A DNA stretch of 46,180 nt. Source: Clostridia bacterium (GTDB taxonomy: Bacteria; Bacillota; Clostridia; Christensenellales; CAG-138). Made by a program: the position numbers and the translations under genes. The stretch's first letter is position 1. Each line of letters begins with the position of its first letter. Location of the stretch: contig JAFXVP010000059.1 in NCBI GenBank assembly GCA_017524445.1, positions 1 through 46,180 of the forward strand. The letters run 5' to 3'. A model generated the notes under the pieces. It searched no databases. It was given only the letters and a program-made list of their open reading frames with translations, and was not told the origin of the DNA. Below, in pieces: positions 1 through 8,112 of the stretch.

Positions 1-378
1 AAAGGCAGGGTGCGTGAGCTTGGGTATGACAAAATCCCGGAACTGTTTGCAAAGAACCCGTATATGCATGACATTTATCCGACAGAGGAAGCAATGCGGG
101 CATTGACCGTCTTCCAGATTTACGAAGGCACCGGTGAATGGTTTGATCTTTCAAAAAAGCCGATTGAGCGTGCCTCCTTCACCTTCGGGGGAGCAGCACA
201 GAAACCGGAAGGATACTTCATTACGGACGCCTGTATCGGCTGCGGAAGCTGCGCGGCGGTCTGCCCTCAGAACTGTATCAAGACAGACGGCATACCCCAT
301 GTGATCGAACAGGAGCATTGCCTGCACTGCGGAAACTGCATGGAGGCGTGCCCTGTGGGAGCGGTAGAAAGAAGGTAG
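1..378 (+). CDS. 4Fe-4S ferredoxin-type oxidoreductase, C-terminal part (partial)
   Basis: The reading frame is open from the window edge, so the true start lies upstream; the GTG at position 10 is probably internal. What remains ends in two clustered motifs, CIGCGSCAAVCP and CLHCGNCMEACP, which should bind two 4Fe-4S clusters. The preceding stretch (YPTEEAMRALTVFQIYEGTGEW) resembles the linker of proteins that fuse an FMN-binding pyridoxamine-phosphate-oxidase-like barrel to a ferredoxin domain, but the barrel itself is outside the window. The stop codon lies 4 bases before the macrodomain gene, so the two are cotranscribed with the sirtuin behind them. The likely role is flavin or iron-sulfur electron transfer linked to the ADP-ribosylation operon. 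The ferredoxin part is certain; the flavin domain is inferred from memory of the family. Confidence 0.8.
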   Translation, partial: KGRVRELGYDKIPELFAKNPYMHDIYPTEEAMRALTVFQIYEGTGEWFDLSKKPIERASFTFGGAAQKPEGYFITDACIGCGSCAAVCPQNCIKTDGIPHVIEQEHCLHCGNCMEACPVGAVERR

Positions 379-382
379 CTTC

Positions 383-1189
383 ATGACAGAGAAAATGACA
401 CAAGAGCAACGGCTTGACATACTGGTCGAAGCGTTCAAGGCTGATTCCGTTCAATATAAGGATTTACAGACGCCGGAGGATAACGAGGGCAAAAGACGAA
501 TCCTGCGCTCCTTGATGAATATTCGTATGCCTCGAAAAATGAATGATTCCCTCCTCAAAGTACAGGATGAATACCTTCGGGAGCGTATCCATGAAAACGG
601 GATCGTCACGCTTTCGGAGATTTCCGTTATTCGGAACAGCATGTCAATCTGGCAGGGCGACATCACCAGGCTTGCTGTTGACGCCATCGTGAACGCCGCA
701 AACTCGCAGATGCTCGGCTGCTTCGTCCCGATGCACACCTGCATCGACAACTGCATTCACACCTTTGCAGGGGTACAGTTGAGGGCGGAGTGTAATCGAC
801 AGATGAATCAGCTTCGTATCCGCTATGGCAGAGACTACGAGCAGCCCACCGCTGTCCCCATGCTGACGGACGGCTACAACCTTCCGGCGAAGAAGATCGT
901 CCATATCGTCGGCCCGATCGTTGAGGGGCGGTTGACAAAGGCGCTGCAACAGGACCTGGCAAATTGCTACCGGAATACGCTCGACCTATGTGCGGAAAAC
1001 GGACTGCGCAGTGTGGCGTTCTGCTGCATCTCCACGGGAGTTTTCCGATTCCCGAATAAACGGGCGGCGGAAATTGCCGTCGAAACCGTAAGCGAGTGGC
1101 TTGACGAACATAAGGGATGGATTGGCAGAGTGATTTTCAACGTGTTCAAAAACGAGGATAAAGAATATTATGAAAAACTGTTACACTGA
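383..1189 (+). CDS. Zinc-type macrodomain protein-ADP-ribose hydrolase
   Basis: A 268-residue protein with an N-terminal helical region (about 1-85) and a macrodomain (about 86-265). The ADP-ribose-binding start is visible as WQGDITRLAVDAIVNAAN. It is followed by GCFVPMHTCIDNCIHTFAG, the hallmark of the zinc-dependent macrodomain class; C113, H118 and C120 are the expected metal ligands. The phosphate-binding loop is CISTGVFRFP (about 215-224). Members of this class remove ADP-ribose from proteins modified by class M sirtuins. The next gene is such a sirtuin and overlaps this one by 20 bases, so the two are probably translationally coupled writer and eraser. The start at 383 has a GAAGG-type ribosome site. 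Confidence 0.92.
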   Translation: MTEKMTQEQRLDILVEAFKADSVQYKDLQTPEDNEGKRRILRSLMNIRMPRKMNDSLLKVQDEYLRERIHENGIVTLSEISVIRNSMSIWQGDITRLAVDAIVNAANSQMLGCFVPMHTCIDNCIHTFAGVQLRAECNRQMNQLRIRYGRDYEQPTAVPMLTDGYNLPAKKIVHIVGPIVEGRLTKALQQDLANCYRNTLDLCAENGLRSVAFCCISTGVFRFPNKRAAEIAVETVSEWLDEHKGWIGRVIFNVFKNEDKEYYEKLLH

Positions 1190-2159
1190 TCAGCCGAACG
1201 GCTATCTTGAATCCATACAAAAAGGCCTCTTTGCCGTGCGTTCTTACGACCTTCGTGTTTCTCGCGGGATCGGAACTCGCGACGAGCAGATCGCAAGACT
1301 GAGAAAAGAACTCGAAACAGCGGACGCTGTAGTTGTCGGTGCCGGAGCCGGACTATCTACCGCGGCGGGGTTCACTTACTCCGGAGAGCGTTTCAAAAAG
1401 TATTTTTCAGATTTTGAAAAAGCATTCGGCTTCCACGATATGTACACCGGCGGCTTTGTTGTGATGAATGCGCAGCCGGAAGTCATGTGGGCATATTGGG
1501 CAAGGCATATTTATTTCAACCGCTATATCGACGCGCCGAAGCCAGCTTATCCGAAGCTTCTTTCTCTGCTCAATGATAAGGACTATTTTGTGATTACGAC
1601 AAACGTGGATCACCAGTTCCAGCGTGCAGGCTTCGACAAAAAGCGACTGTTCTATACGCAGGGAGATTACGGCCTGTTCCAGAGCATGGATCCAAAGGTA
1701 CAGGAAACCTTCGACAACGAAGTGTGGACGATGCGAGCCATGGAAGCGCAGGGCTTCGTCCGGGATGACGCCGGCGTATTCAAAATCCCGGAGAACGGCA
1801 CGATCTCAATGAAGCTGCCGACAGAACTGATCCCCACTGCTCCAAACGGCGATCCGGTCACGATGAATCTGCGCTCCGACGATACCTTTGTCGAGGATGC
1901 AGGATGGCACAGGGCGTCGGCTGCGTATTCCGATTTCCTTCGCAGACATGAAAATCTGCATGTGCTGTATCTGGAAATAGGCGTGGGTGCCAATACGCCT
2001 GTTATCATCAAGTATCCCTTCTGGCAGATGACGAGAGACAACTGGCAGGCAACATACGCTTGTTTGAATTACGGCGAAGCGTATTGTCCAAAAGAAATTG
2101 AGAAACAGGCTATTTGCCTCGATGGCGACACCGCAGAAATGCTCGAGGAGATGATTTAG
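1170..2159 (+). CDS. Class M sirtuin (SirTM), protein ADP-ribosyltransferase
   Basis: A 329-residue Sir2-fold protein. NAD-binding motifs are GAGAGLSTAAGF (about 57-68) and TTNVDHQF (143-150). The usual catalytic LHG is replaced by TQGDYG (163-168), as in SirTM enzymes, which act as ADP-ribosyltransferases rather than deacylases. The ATG at 1170 lies inside the end of the macrodomain gene and has GAGGAT upstream. In better known SirTM operons the target is a lipoylated GcvH-like carrier made by a lipoate ligase; neither gene is visible here and they may lie upstream. Oddity: where relatives, as I recall them, carry two Cys pairs for structural zinc, this protein reads FQSMDPKVQETFDN and TAPNGDPVTMNLR with no cysteine at all. 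Confidence 0.9.
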   Translation: MKNCYTDQPNGYLESIQKGLFAVRSYDLRVSRGIGTRDEQIARLRKELETADAVVVGAGAGLSTAAGFTYSGERFKKYFSDFEKAFGFHDMYTGGFVVMNAQPEVMWAYWARHIYFNRYIDAPKPAYPKLLSLLNDKDYFVITTNVDHQFQRAGFDKKRLFYTQGDYGLFQSMDPKVQETFDNEVWTMRAMEAQGFVRDDAGVFKIPENGTISMKLPTELIPTAPNGDPVTMNLRSDDTFVEDAGWHRASAAYSDFLRRHENLHVLYLEIGVGANTPVIIKYPFWQMTRDNWQATYACLNYGEAYCPKEIEKQAICLDGDTAEMLEEMI

Positions 2160-2202
2160 AACTGTACTGCATACATTCTCGCATACTTAGGAGAAAAATG
2201 AA

Positions 2203-2238
2203 ATAAACCGGGAGTCATCTTCTTGACTCCTGGTTTAT
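2203..2238 (+). terminator. Stem-loop after the sirtuin gene
   Basis: A 15-base inverted repeat (ATAAACCGGGAGTCA with its near-perfect complement, one G-T pair) around a 6-base loop, 43 bases after the sirtuin stop. No T-run follows directly. It may end transcription together with the second hairpin at 2303, or protect the mRNA 3' end. Confidence 0.55.
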
Positions 2239-2302
2239 GAGGGAGAAAACGCGCCCGATAACACAAAAAGCAAAATATCTTTTTTGGTGCAACGTGCCAC
2301 TA

Positions 2303-2328
2303 AAAAAGCCCCAATTCTGGGGCTTTTT
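2303..2328. terminator. Rho-independent terminator
   Basis: AAAAAGCCCCA, loop ATTC, TGGGGCTTTTT. The stem is perfect, with A- and T-tracts on both sides, so it could work in either direction. It is followed by TTTTCC and then an A+T-rich stretch with ACGACA repeats, an arrangement repeated at 2838. Confidence 0.8.
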
Positions 2329-2370
2329 CCTTTTCCATCCTATGTGCAAATCACTCATTTTCGCGGTTTG

Positions 2371-2387
2371 ACGACAAAATTACGACA
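2371..2387. repeat. Pair of ACGACA direct repeats
   Basis: ACGACA at 2371-2376 and again at 2382-2387, spaced 11 bases start to start. They sit about 43 bases after the terminator at 2303. A longer version of the same arrangement follows the terminator at 2838. Confidence 0.6.
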
Positions 2388-2410
2388 GTTTGAAATCGTT
2401 GCTTTGGGTA

Positions 2411-2745
2411 TCAAATCATCTGAAAGTGTTTAAAGACGTCGATAATCGCCTCTTCCTTTTCCTTCGGTGTCTCCGGCGACCTACTGTCCTCACTCTTCGG
2501 CAGATTATAGTTCTGCCGCTCTATGATCCCACATTTTCGCTTTGTCTTTGCAATATTCAAGTGTGTCACATGACATGTAATCCGTACTTCTCCTTCACCC
2601 ACTCCTGGATCTGCTCGTATGTAGCCCCTTGCTGAAACCTGGACATGTCTATGTCTTCAAGAAAGAATTCAACTCTGACATTCTGACCCGATATGTTTTC
2701 CTTGGAAAGTTGGACAACCGTGTCATCGTGCTTTGTATTATATCG
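2411..2745 (-). pseudogene. Remnant of an RlmD-type rRNA methyltransferase C-terminal region, frameshifted
   Basis: Read on the minus strand, two frames join into one continuous protein-like stretch. The first part includes HDDTVVQLSKEN, FFLEDIDMSRFQQGATYEQI and WVKEKYGLHV. The second includes KTKRKCGIIERQNYNLPKSE and ends KEKEEAIIDVFKHFQMI before a stop. This pattern matches, from memory, the C-terminal extension found in clostridial 23S rRNA (uracil-5-)-methyltransferases of the RlmD/RumA type. The break falls at a 5-base tandem duplication (ACATG ACATG, plus strand 2568-2577); removing one copy restores a single frame from about 2745 to 2411. No methyltransferase catalytic domain is present, so this is a decayed fragment. 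The family assignment is moderate; the frameshift is directly visible. Confidence 0.6.
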
Positions 2746-2751
2746 AGGAAA

Positions 2752-2835
2752 TCATAGGAACATCCGCACTTCCCTGCCCAGCAGAAGCGGGAAGTGCTCT
2801 TCTGTGTAACGGACAAAAATCTCCCTCGCAACCAT
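2752..2835 (-). pseudogene. Short coding remnant VAREIFVRY...
   Basis: On the minus strand from ATG at 2835 this reads MVAREIFVRYTEEHFPLLLG and stops at 2752 after 27 codons. It resembles the remnant at 36282-36449 (VARDIFIRYAGENFPFLFGR): 13 of the 20 positions from VAR to GR are identical and several more are conservative. I do not recognise the parent family. It lies directly before the RlmD-like remnant on the same strand, so both may come from one lost gene or element. The segment contains a perfect 9-base inverted repeat (GCACTTCCC at 2766-2774, complement at 2789-2797). Confidence 0.5.
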
Positions 2836-2837
2836 CG

Positions 2838-2864
2838 AAAAAGTCCCTAGATTAGGGACTTTTT
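2838..2864. terminator. Rho-independent terminator
   Basis: AAAAAGTCCCTA, loop GAT, TAGGGACTTTTT. A perfect 12-base stem, T-rich on either side. Like the hairpin at 2303 it is followed by CCTTTTC and then ACGACA repeats. Confidence 0.75.
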
Positions 2865-2905
2865 CCTTTTCTGTCTTGTGCTCATTTCGGTCATTTTTCA
2901 ATTAT

Positions 2906-2954
2906 ACGACAAAAAACGACAATTTGACGACACTTTTGCGGCAATGTGACGACA
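2906..2954. repeat. Helically phased ACGACA iterons
   Basis: ACGACA occurs at 2906, 2916, 2927 and 2949, with a degenerate GCGGCA at 2938, so five units step by 10 or 11 bases. Spacing of one helical turn suggests binding by a protein on one DNA face, for example arm-type sites of a recombinase or iterons. No recombinase or replication gene is present nearby. The rest of 2955-3126 holds nothing I can name. Confidence 0.6.
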
Positions 2955-3126
2955 CCGGCTTTTGAGTTTCAGTATAGAGTCCGTTCTTTGCATCGTTTAT
3001 GCATATAAAAATCGAACAAATCAGATATCTGCATCAAAGTCCCTAATATCTGTATAGAAACTTTATCTCGTACCCGTTTGCGTGTGATTATCTGTTTCGC
3101 TTCGCTCAACTGTATGAAGGCGAAAA

Positions 3127-3152
3127 CAGGCTGCCCGCATCCCGGCAACCTG
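3127..3152 (-). terminator. Terminator of the inositol operon
   Basis: Stem CAGGCTGCC / GGCAACCTG with an 8-base loop, 13 bases beyond the iolD stop. Read on the minus strand the stem has one G-U pair and is followed by TTTTC. Confidence 0.65.
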
Positions 3153-3165
3153 TCTTATTCATCGA

Positions 3166-5088
3166 TCAGTACTTTCTTGCGTCTTTTACGTGCGCGAGAT
3201 GATCCTCGTACGCTTTCAGGTTCTTCGCATTTTCCGAAACCTCAGTATCACCAACGCGCCACCAGGAGCCGTAGCCCTCGGTCATGGACTTGGGCAGCAC
3301 GCGGATGTCGAACACGACCGGGACGCCTTCGATCTTTTTGGCTTCCTTGATCGCCGCCTTCATTTCGTCGATCGTATGGATCGTGAACGCCTTGCAGCCG
3401 TAGCCCTCGGCGATCTTCGCAAAATCGACCGGGATGAACCTGCCGGAGTGTTCGCCGTCCTCGCCGCGGAACCGGAGCTCGGTACAGAGCGTGTCGTTGC
3501 CGTGCCCGACCTGCAGGTTGTTGATGCAGCCGAACGAAGCGTTATTGAACACGCAGACGTTGATCTTCCTGTGCTCCTGCACGGCGGAGAGAAGTTCGGA
3601 ATGGAGCATGATAAAGCTGCCGTCGCCGACCATCGCGTAGACGTCCCTGTCGCCGATCGCGTACTTCACGCCGAGCGCGCCGGAGACCTCGTAGCCCATG
3701 CAGGAATAGCCGTATTCCATGTTGTAGCTGTCCACGCCGCGCGCGCACCACATGCGCTGCATGTCGCCCGGCAGCGAGCCGGAAGACCCGATCGCGACGT
3801 CTTCGGGATCGATCGTGAAGTTGATCGCACCGAGCACCGCCGTCTGGGTGAGGTCCGCATCCATGTCCTCTGCGAACCTGTCCGCGCTCTTTGCGTTCGC
3901 GTCGTTGACCTCCGGGACGTAGCCCGGACCGTAGGCGGTATGCATGAGTCGGTCAAGCTCCTTGAACCACCGGTCGCGCGCGTCTTTTACCTCGGTCGTA
4001 TACGGCGCTTTGTAGCCGTCGAGCGCTTCGAGCAGCACGGGCAGCGCGCGCTTTGCGTCCGCGATCACGGGGACCGCGTCAAGCTTGTACGCCTGGAACT
4101 CGGACACGTTGACGTTGACGAACTTCGCATCGTCGCGGAACAGCCACTTCGACGCGGTCGTGAAGTCGGTATAGCGCGTGCCGACGCCGATGACGACGTC
4201 CGCTTCCTTCGCGATCTCGTTCGCCGCAGAGCAGCCGGTCACGCCGATGCCGCCGAGATTCAGCGGATGATCGTACTCGATCGCGCTCTTGCCCGCCTGC
4301 GTCTCGCCGAACGGAATGCCGGTCGCCTCCGCAAACGCCCTGAATTCCGCGTGTGCTTCACTGTACCGCACGCCGCCGCCGCAGATCAGAAGCGGCTTTT
4401 TCGCGGCCTTGACGACCGCCGCGGCTTCCGCGATCGCCTCGGGATCGGGCTGCCGCCGCGCAAGACGCCAGACGCGCTTACCGAAGAAGCTTTCGGGATA
4501 ATCGTACGCTTCGCCCTCGACGTCCTGCGGGATCGCGATGCAGACCGCGCCGGTGTTCGCGGGATCGGTCAGCACGCGGAACGCGGAGATCATCGCGCTC
4601 ATCAGCTGTTCGGGACGCACGATGCGGTCCCAGTAACGGCAGACCGCGCGGAACGCGTCGTTGGTGGAGATCGAAAGGTCATGCGTCTGCTCGATCTGCT
4701 GCAGCACGGGATCGGGCTGACGGCAGGCGTACACGTCGCCGGGCAAAATGAGCACCGGGATGTTGTTTGCGGTCGCCGTGGCGGCGGCGGTCACCATGTT
4801 GGCGGCGCCGGGACCGACGGACGAGGTCACCGCGATGATTTTCTTGCGCTTCATCTGCTTGGCAAAGGCGACTGCGGTGTGCGCCATGCCCTGCTCGTTT
4901 TTGCCCTGCCATACGTGCAGGCGGTGCGCTTCCTGGCGGAGCGCCTGTCCGAGGCCCACGACGTTGCCGTGTCCCGGCAGCATGATCACGCCCTCGACGA
5001 ACGGATGCTCTTTGCCGTCATACGCGATATACTGGTTTTCGAGGAACCGGACCAGCGCCTGCGCCATCGTTAAGCGAACGGTTTTCAT
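3166..5088 (-). CDS. iolD: 3D-(3,5/4)-trihydroxycyclohexane-1,2-dione hydrolase
   Basis: A 640-residue thiamin-diphosphate enzyme that opens the inositol ring, giving 5-deoxyglucuronate in step three of myo-inositol breakdown. The N-terminal domain shows [15 protein letters not shown] and KNEQGMAH with the activating glutamate near residue 65; [14 protein letters not shown] follows. The C-terminal cofactor-binding domain carries [13 protein letters not shown] and VFNNASFGC near residue 500, the GDG...N thiamin pyrophosphate motif. The length is normal for IolD. It is the last gene of the operon, 27 bases after iolB, and is followed by a hairpin terminator. Cytoplasmic. Confidence 0.95.
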   Translation of the reverse strand: MKTVRLTMAQALVRFLENQYIAYDGKEHPFVEGVIMLPGHGNVVGLGQALRQEAHRLHVWQGKNEQGMAHTAVAFAKQMKRKKIIAVTSSVGPGAANMVTAAATATANNIPVLILPGDVYACRQPDPVLQQIEQTHDLSISTNDAFRAVCRYWDRIVRPEQLMSAMISAFRVLTDPANTGAVCIAIPQDVEGEAYDYPESFFGKRVWRLARRQPDPEAIAEAAAVVKAAKKPLLICGGGVRYSEAHAEFRAFAEATGIPFGETQAGKSAIEYDHPLNLGGIGVTGCSAANEIAKEADVVIGVGTRYTDFTTASKWLFRDDAKFVNVNVSEFQAYKLDAVPVIADAKRALPVLLEALDGYKAPYTTEVKDARDRWFKELDRLMHTAYGPGYVPEVNDANAKSADRFAEDMDADLTQTAVLGAINFTIDPEDVAIGSSGSLPGDMQRMWCARGVDSYNMEYGYSCMGYEVSGALGVKYAIGDRDVYAMVGDGSFIMLHSELLSAVQEHRKINVCVFNNASFGCINNLQVGHGNDTLCTELRFRGEDGEHSGRFIPVDFAKIAEGYGCKAFTIHTIDEMKAAIKEAKKIEGVPVVFDIRVLPKSMTEGYGSWWRVGDTEVSENAKNLKAYEDHLAHVKDARKY

Positions 5089-5115
5089 AGTATTTCCTCC
5101 TCATGGATCGGGGCT

Positions 5116-5907
5116 TCAGCCCTGAAAAATATGCTCGTTTGCGTCGGGTTTCCAAAGCCAGCTGTGTTCCGGATCGTCGATGCGCGTCTTTTTCCACGGG
5201 TCGCCGTCGAGATGCCTTATCGCCCATGCGTAGCACATGGCGTAGCCCGGTGCGGCGACCTGCGAGTGGAACCCGTGATCGATCGTCGCCATGCCGTTGT
5301 GCTCGGTCTTGAAGATCTCGCCGTTCGAAAATCCCGCGCCGAAGCCCTGCGGATGATCGAAGCGGTAGAAATAGACCTCCGGCTGCGGATGATGGTGCGG
5401 CGGATAGCTTGACCAGCGTCCGGGAAAGTTCAGCACTTCGCCGAGCACCATGTTCGAGAACGGCGCGTTGTCGTAATCGAAGAACGTCTTGATCTCGCGC
5501 CGCATCGCGCCCATCAGCTCGCCGTTCGCGCCGGCGTGCTGTACCTGCACCGTTTCGGGCGTGTAGAGGACCGGCATGTAGTCGCGCGGGTTTTCCGTCT
5601 GCTGAATGAACAGCTCGGCGCGGGCGCGCGCTTCGATTTCGATTTTTACCCTGCGCGGGCAAAGCAGGCAGTACGCTTCGTGATGAAAACAGTCGGGACG
5701 ATCGGCTTCGACGGCCTGATCGGCCCATTTCAGCGTGACCGCGCCTTCGAACAGCAGGACGGCGGTTTCCTTTTCGGGTTCCTCGATCACATACGTGTCG
5801 CCGGGTTCCAGAACGAGCAACCCGATATCCATCAGCATGCCGAGATCGTCGACGCTTGTGTCGATATACGCGTTATAGCCGCGTTTCGGTTCCTTTTTGA
5901 AATACAT
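5116..5907 (-). CDS. iolB: 5-deoxy-glucuronate isomerase
   Basis: A 263-residue bicupin protein that isomerises 5-deoxy-D-glucuronate to 2-deoxy-5-keto-D-gluconate, the step after IolD. The metal-binding cupin signature SSYPPHHHPQPEVYFYRF is clear near residues 165-183, and HGFHSQVAAPGYAMCYAW follows as in IolB proteins. It lies 10 bases after iolE and 27 before iolD, so the operon order is E-B-D. Length and motifs are normal and nothing looks broken. Confidence 0.95.
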   Translation of the reverse strand: MYFKKEPKRGYNAYIDTSVDDLGMLMDIGLLVLEPGDTYVIEEPEKETAVLLFEGAVTLKWADQAVEADRPDCFHHEAYCLLCPRRVKIEIEARARAELFIQQTENPRDYMPVLYTPETVQVQHAGANGELMGAMRREIKTFFDYDNAPFSNMVLGEVLNFPGRWSSYPPHHHPQPEVYFYRFDHPQGFGAGFSNGEIFKTEHNGMATIDHGFHSQVAAPGYAMCYAWAIRHLDGDPWKKTRIDDPEHSWLWKPDANEHIFQG

Positions 5908-5917
5908 AGAACGCTCC

Positions 5918-6826
5918 TTACAGTCCCGTGTGCTCTCTGATATAGCGGCGGCCTTTGATCGCGTATTCGAGCGGGTTCGCCTTTGCGGGATCCTGCTCCG
6001 CTTCGACCAGCAGCCAGCCCTCGTAATGCGCGTCGGAAAGCACTTTGAACACAGGATCGAAATCGACGTTGCCGTCGCCCGGAACGGTGAACGCGCCGTT
6101 TCTGACCGCGGTCAAAAAGCTCCAGCTGTTCTCCCTGGCCTGCTCCACGACCGGAAGACGCATATCCTTAAGATGCACGTGTCCGACGCGGTCGACATAT
6201 TTTTTGAGCATCGCGAGCGGATCCTCGCCCGCGAAGGTGAAATGGCCGGTGTCGTAGCACAGGAAAACGTAGCGCGGATCGGTGTTTGCCATCATGCGGT
6301 CGGTCTCCTCCGCGGTCTGCACGACCGTGCCCATGTGATGATGGAAGCACAGCTTGAAGCCGCGTTCGACGGCGATCTTGCCGAGCGTGTCAAGCCCGCT
6401 CGTGAAGAGGTCCCAGCCCGCGTCGTTCATGACGGGCTTGTGGTTTCCGGTGAGGATCGGCGTATCGACCTGTCCCTGGATCGACCAGCTCTGTTCGGAA
6501 ACGTTGATCCGGTCGGCGCCGACGGCGGCGAGGAAGTCGAGTTCCCTTTCAAAGTCCGCGATATTCTCTTCGAGCGGCTTCGTGAGCAGGAAGGACGAGA
6601 ACCAGCGGCTTGCGATGCGCATGCCGCGAAGATCCAGTTCCCACTTGAGCTCCTTCGGGTCCTTCGGATACTTGTTGCCGATCTCGCATCCCGTAAACCC
6701 TGCCAGCGCCATTTCGCTGACGGTCTGGCGGAACGTGTTTTCCGCGCCGAGTTCCGGCATATCGTCGTTGCACCAGCCGATCGGCGCGATGCCGAGCTTT
6801 ACTTTTTCTGCGTCAAACATTGCCAT
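5918..6826 (-). CDS. iolE: myo-inosose-2 dehydratase
   Basis: A 302-residue TIM-barrel protein of the xylose-isomerase-like superfamily that removes water from scyllo-inosose, step two of inositol breakdown. The start region KLGIAPIGWCNDDMPELG is diagnostic of IolE. Metal-site segments include CFHHHMGTVVQ, YDTGHFTFAG and HVHLKDMR. I place the start at the ATG at 6826 because AAAGGAG lies 8 bases before it. A longer frame to 6847 would put the ribosome site inside the coding region. The gene is 25 bases after the LarA-family gene. Confidence 0.94.
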   Translation of the reverse strand: MAMFDAEKVKLGIAPIGWCNDDMPELGAENTFRQTVSEMALAGFTGCEIGNKYPKDPKELKWELDLRGMRIASRWFSSFLLTKPLEENIADFERELDFLAAVGADRINVSEQSWSIQGQVDTPILTGNHKPVMNDAGWDLFTSGLDTLGKIAVERGFKLCFHHHMGTVVQTAEETDRMMANTDPRYVFLCYDTGHFTFAGEDPLAMLKKYVDRVGHVHLKDMRLPVVEQARENSWSFLTAVRNGAFTVPGDGNVDFDPVFKVLSDAHYEGWLLVEAEQDPAKANPLEYAIKGRRYIREHTGL

Positions 6827-6851
6827 ACAGTTGACTCCTTTCATCATAAAC

Positions 6852-8102
6852 CTATTGTACTACGGTCGGCAGCGTAGAGCCGCCGTAGGGCATAGCAAGC
6901 ACTTTTGCATCCGGTCCGAGCTTTGCAAACGCGTGATCGAGCGCGGCCTGTGCGGACGGCTGCGGCGTTAAAAACACGGAACGCACGAAGTCGTCGTCGA
7001 GCTCCGAAACGAGATCGACCTCCGCCTTTTCGAGCACCATGGCGATCGCCGCCGCCTTGTGCCCGCCGAGTCTGAATTCGCGTCCGATGCGTTCGATCAG
7101 ACTTTGCGGATTCTTGGCGGTCGTCATCCATTCTTCGAAGGTCTTTTCGCCGAGCCCTTCTTTGCATGAGCCGATCAGAATGATGATGCCGCCGTCTTTT
7201 ACGGCGTGCTTCGCATTGTCGAGCGCTTTTTGCGTCTGATAAAGATTCAGGTCCTTCGGCGCGCCGCCCTGCGAAACGAGCACGATGTCCGCCGCCTCAG
7301 TAAGCTCCTTGCGGTAGAGCCGGTCCAGAAACCGGCAGCCCTCACGATGCGCTTTCACGGGGTCGCCCGCGATCGCTTTTAGGATCTCTTTGTGCTCGGA
7401 AAGCACGACGTTCAGGATAAAATCGATCCCGACCATGCGTCCCGCTTCTTCGATGTCGAGCCGCACGGGATTGTCGTCCAGCGCGCCCGCTTTGGCCTCG
7501 GGCAGCACCATGCGGCTGTGATTTGCTTGGATCGCCGCGCGTGTCGACGCACCGGGCATGATCGCCTTTGCGCCGCCGGAATACCCCGCAAAATAGTGGT
7601 ATTCGATGTTGCCGAGACAGATCCTGCGATCGGCTTCGGCAACGACCCGCGTAATGTCCACGGGCGTGCCGCGTGAGGTAACGCCGTACGAAACGCAGTC
7701 GTTCGGATCGCTGTCGACGCATCTGATCTCGTTCCATGCGCGTTCGCCCGCAAGACGCCGCTTTTCTTCGTCGGACTGTTTGCGGTGACTGCCGAGAGCG
7801 AATACCAGCGTGATGTCCTCCGGACGCACGCCGCCCGCATACAGCTCGTCAAGCAGGGCGGGCATGACCTTGTATGTCGGCATGGGACGCGTGACATCGC
7901 TCGTGACGACGGCGACGGTTTCGCCGGGATGTACGATATCCTTGAGACGGGGAGAGCCGATCGGCTCCGAGAGCGCGCGTTCGACCTCGGCGGCGCCGGT
8001 CAGCGCTACCGGGACTTCGTTCGCATGCAGCACGCCGATCAGGTTTTGATCGGGAACGTCGACTTCCTGTATCCCCGTTCCGAATCCGAATTGCAGTTTC
8101 AT
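6852..8102 (-). CDS. LarA-family (nickel-pincer) 2-hydroxyacid racemase or epimerase
   Basis: A 416-residue LarA-fold protein. LarA enzymes use a nickel pyridinium-dithiocarboxylate cofactor to racemise or epimerise 2-hydroxy acids by hydride transfer. Key residues are in register with lactate racemase: D69 and R72 in SDVTRP, H106 in GSHRKQ, H169 in IEYHYF, K179 in GGAKAIMPG (the lysine that holds the cofactor) and H195 in QANHSRM. The cofactor-making genes larB, larC and larE are not in the window. Relatives act on lactate, malate, phenyllactate or gluconate. In this operon a sugar acid from inositol breakdown is the more likely substrate than lactate, which is inference. Confidence 0.85.
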   Translation of the reverse strand: MKLQFGFGTGIQEVDVPDQNLIGVLHANEVPVALTGAAEVERALSEPIGSPRLKDIVHPGETVAVVTSDVTRPMPTYKVMPALLDELYAGGVRPEDITLVFALGSHRKQSDEEKRRLAGERAWNEIRCVDSDPNDCVSYGVTSRGTPVDITRVVAEADRRICLGNIEYHYFAGYSGGAKAIMPGASTRAAIQANHSRMVLPEAKAGALDDNPVRLDIEEAGRMVGIDFILNVVLSEHKEILKAIAGDPVKAHREGCRFLDRLYRKELTEAADIVLVSQGGAPKDLNLYQTQKALDNAKHAVKDGGIIILIGSCKEGLGEKTFEEWMTTAKNPQSLIERIGREFRLGGHKAAAIAMVLEKAEVDLVSELDDDFVRSVFLTPQPSAQAALDHAFAKLGPDAKVLAMPYGGSTLPTVVQ

Positions 8103-8112
8103 ATGGTTCTCC

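Noticed and set aside
2766..2797. Perfect 9-base inverted repeat as a possible integron attC site
   Set aside because: There is no integrase or cassette structure, and the arms lie within a coding remnant. A single hairpin is not enough.
2906..2954. ACGACA repeats as a possible CRISPR array
   Set aside because: The units are only 6 bases long with 4-5 base gaps. There are no 25-40 base repeats or spacers and no cas genes.
3190..5073. Long plus-strand open frame opposite iolD; similar long antisense frames lie opposite the HAD genes (13915-15978), the pyrophosphatase gene (19229-21340) and the lipoprotein gene (24489-26600)
   Set aside because: The translations are rich in Arg, Asp, His and Val with no domain motifs, as expected from the antisense of G+C-rich codons. 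The opposite strands carry clear enzymes or secreted proteins.
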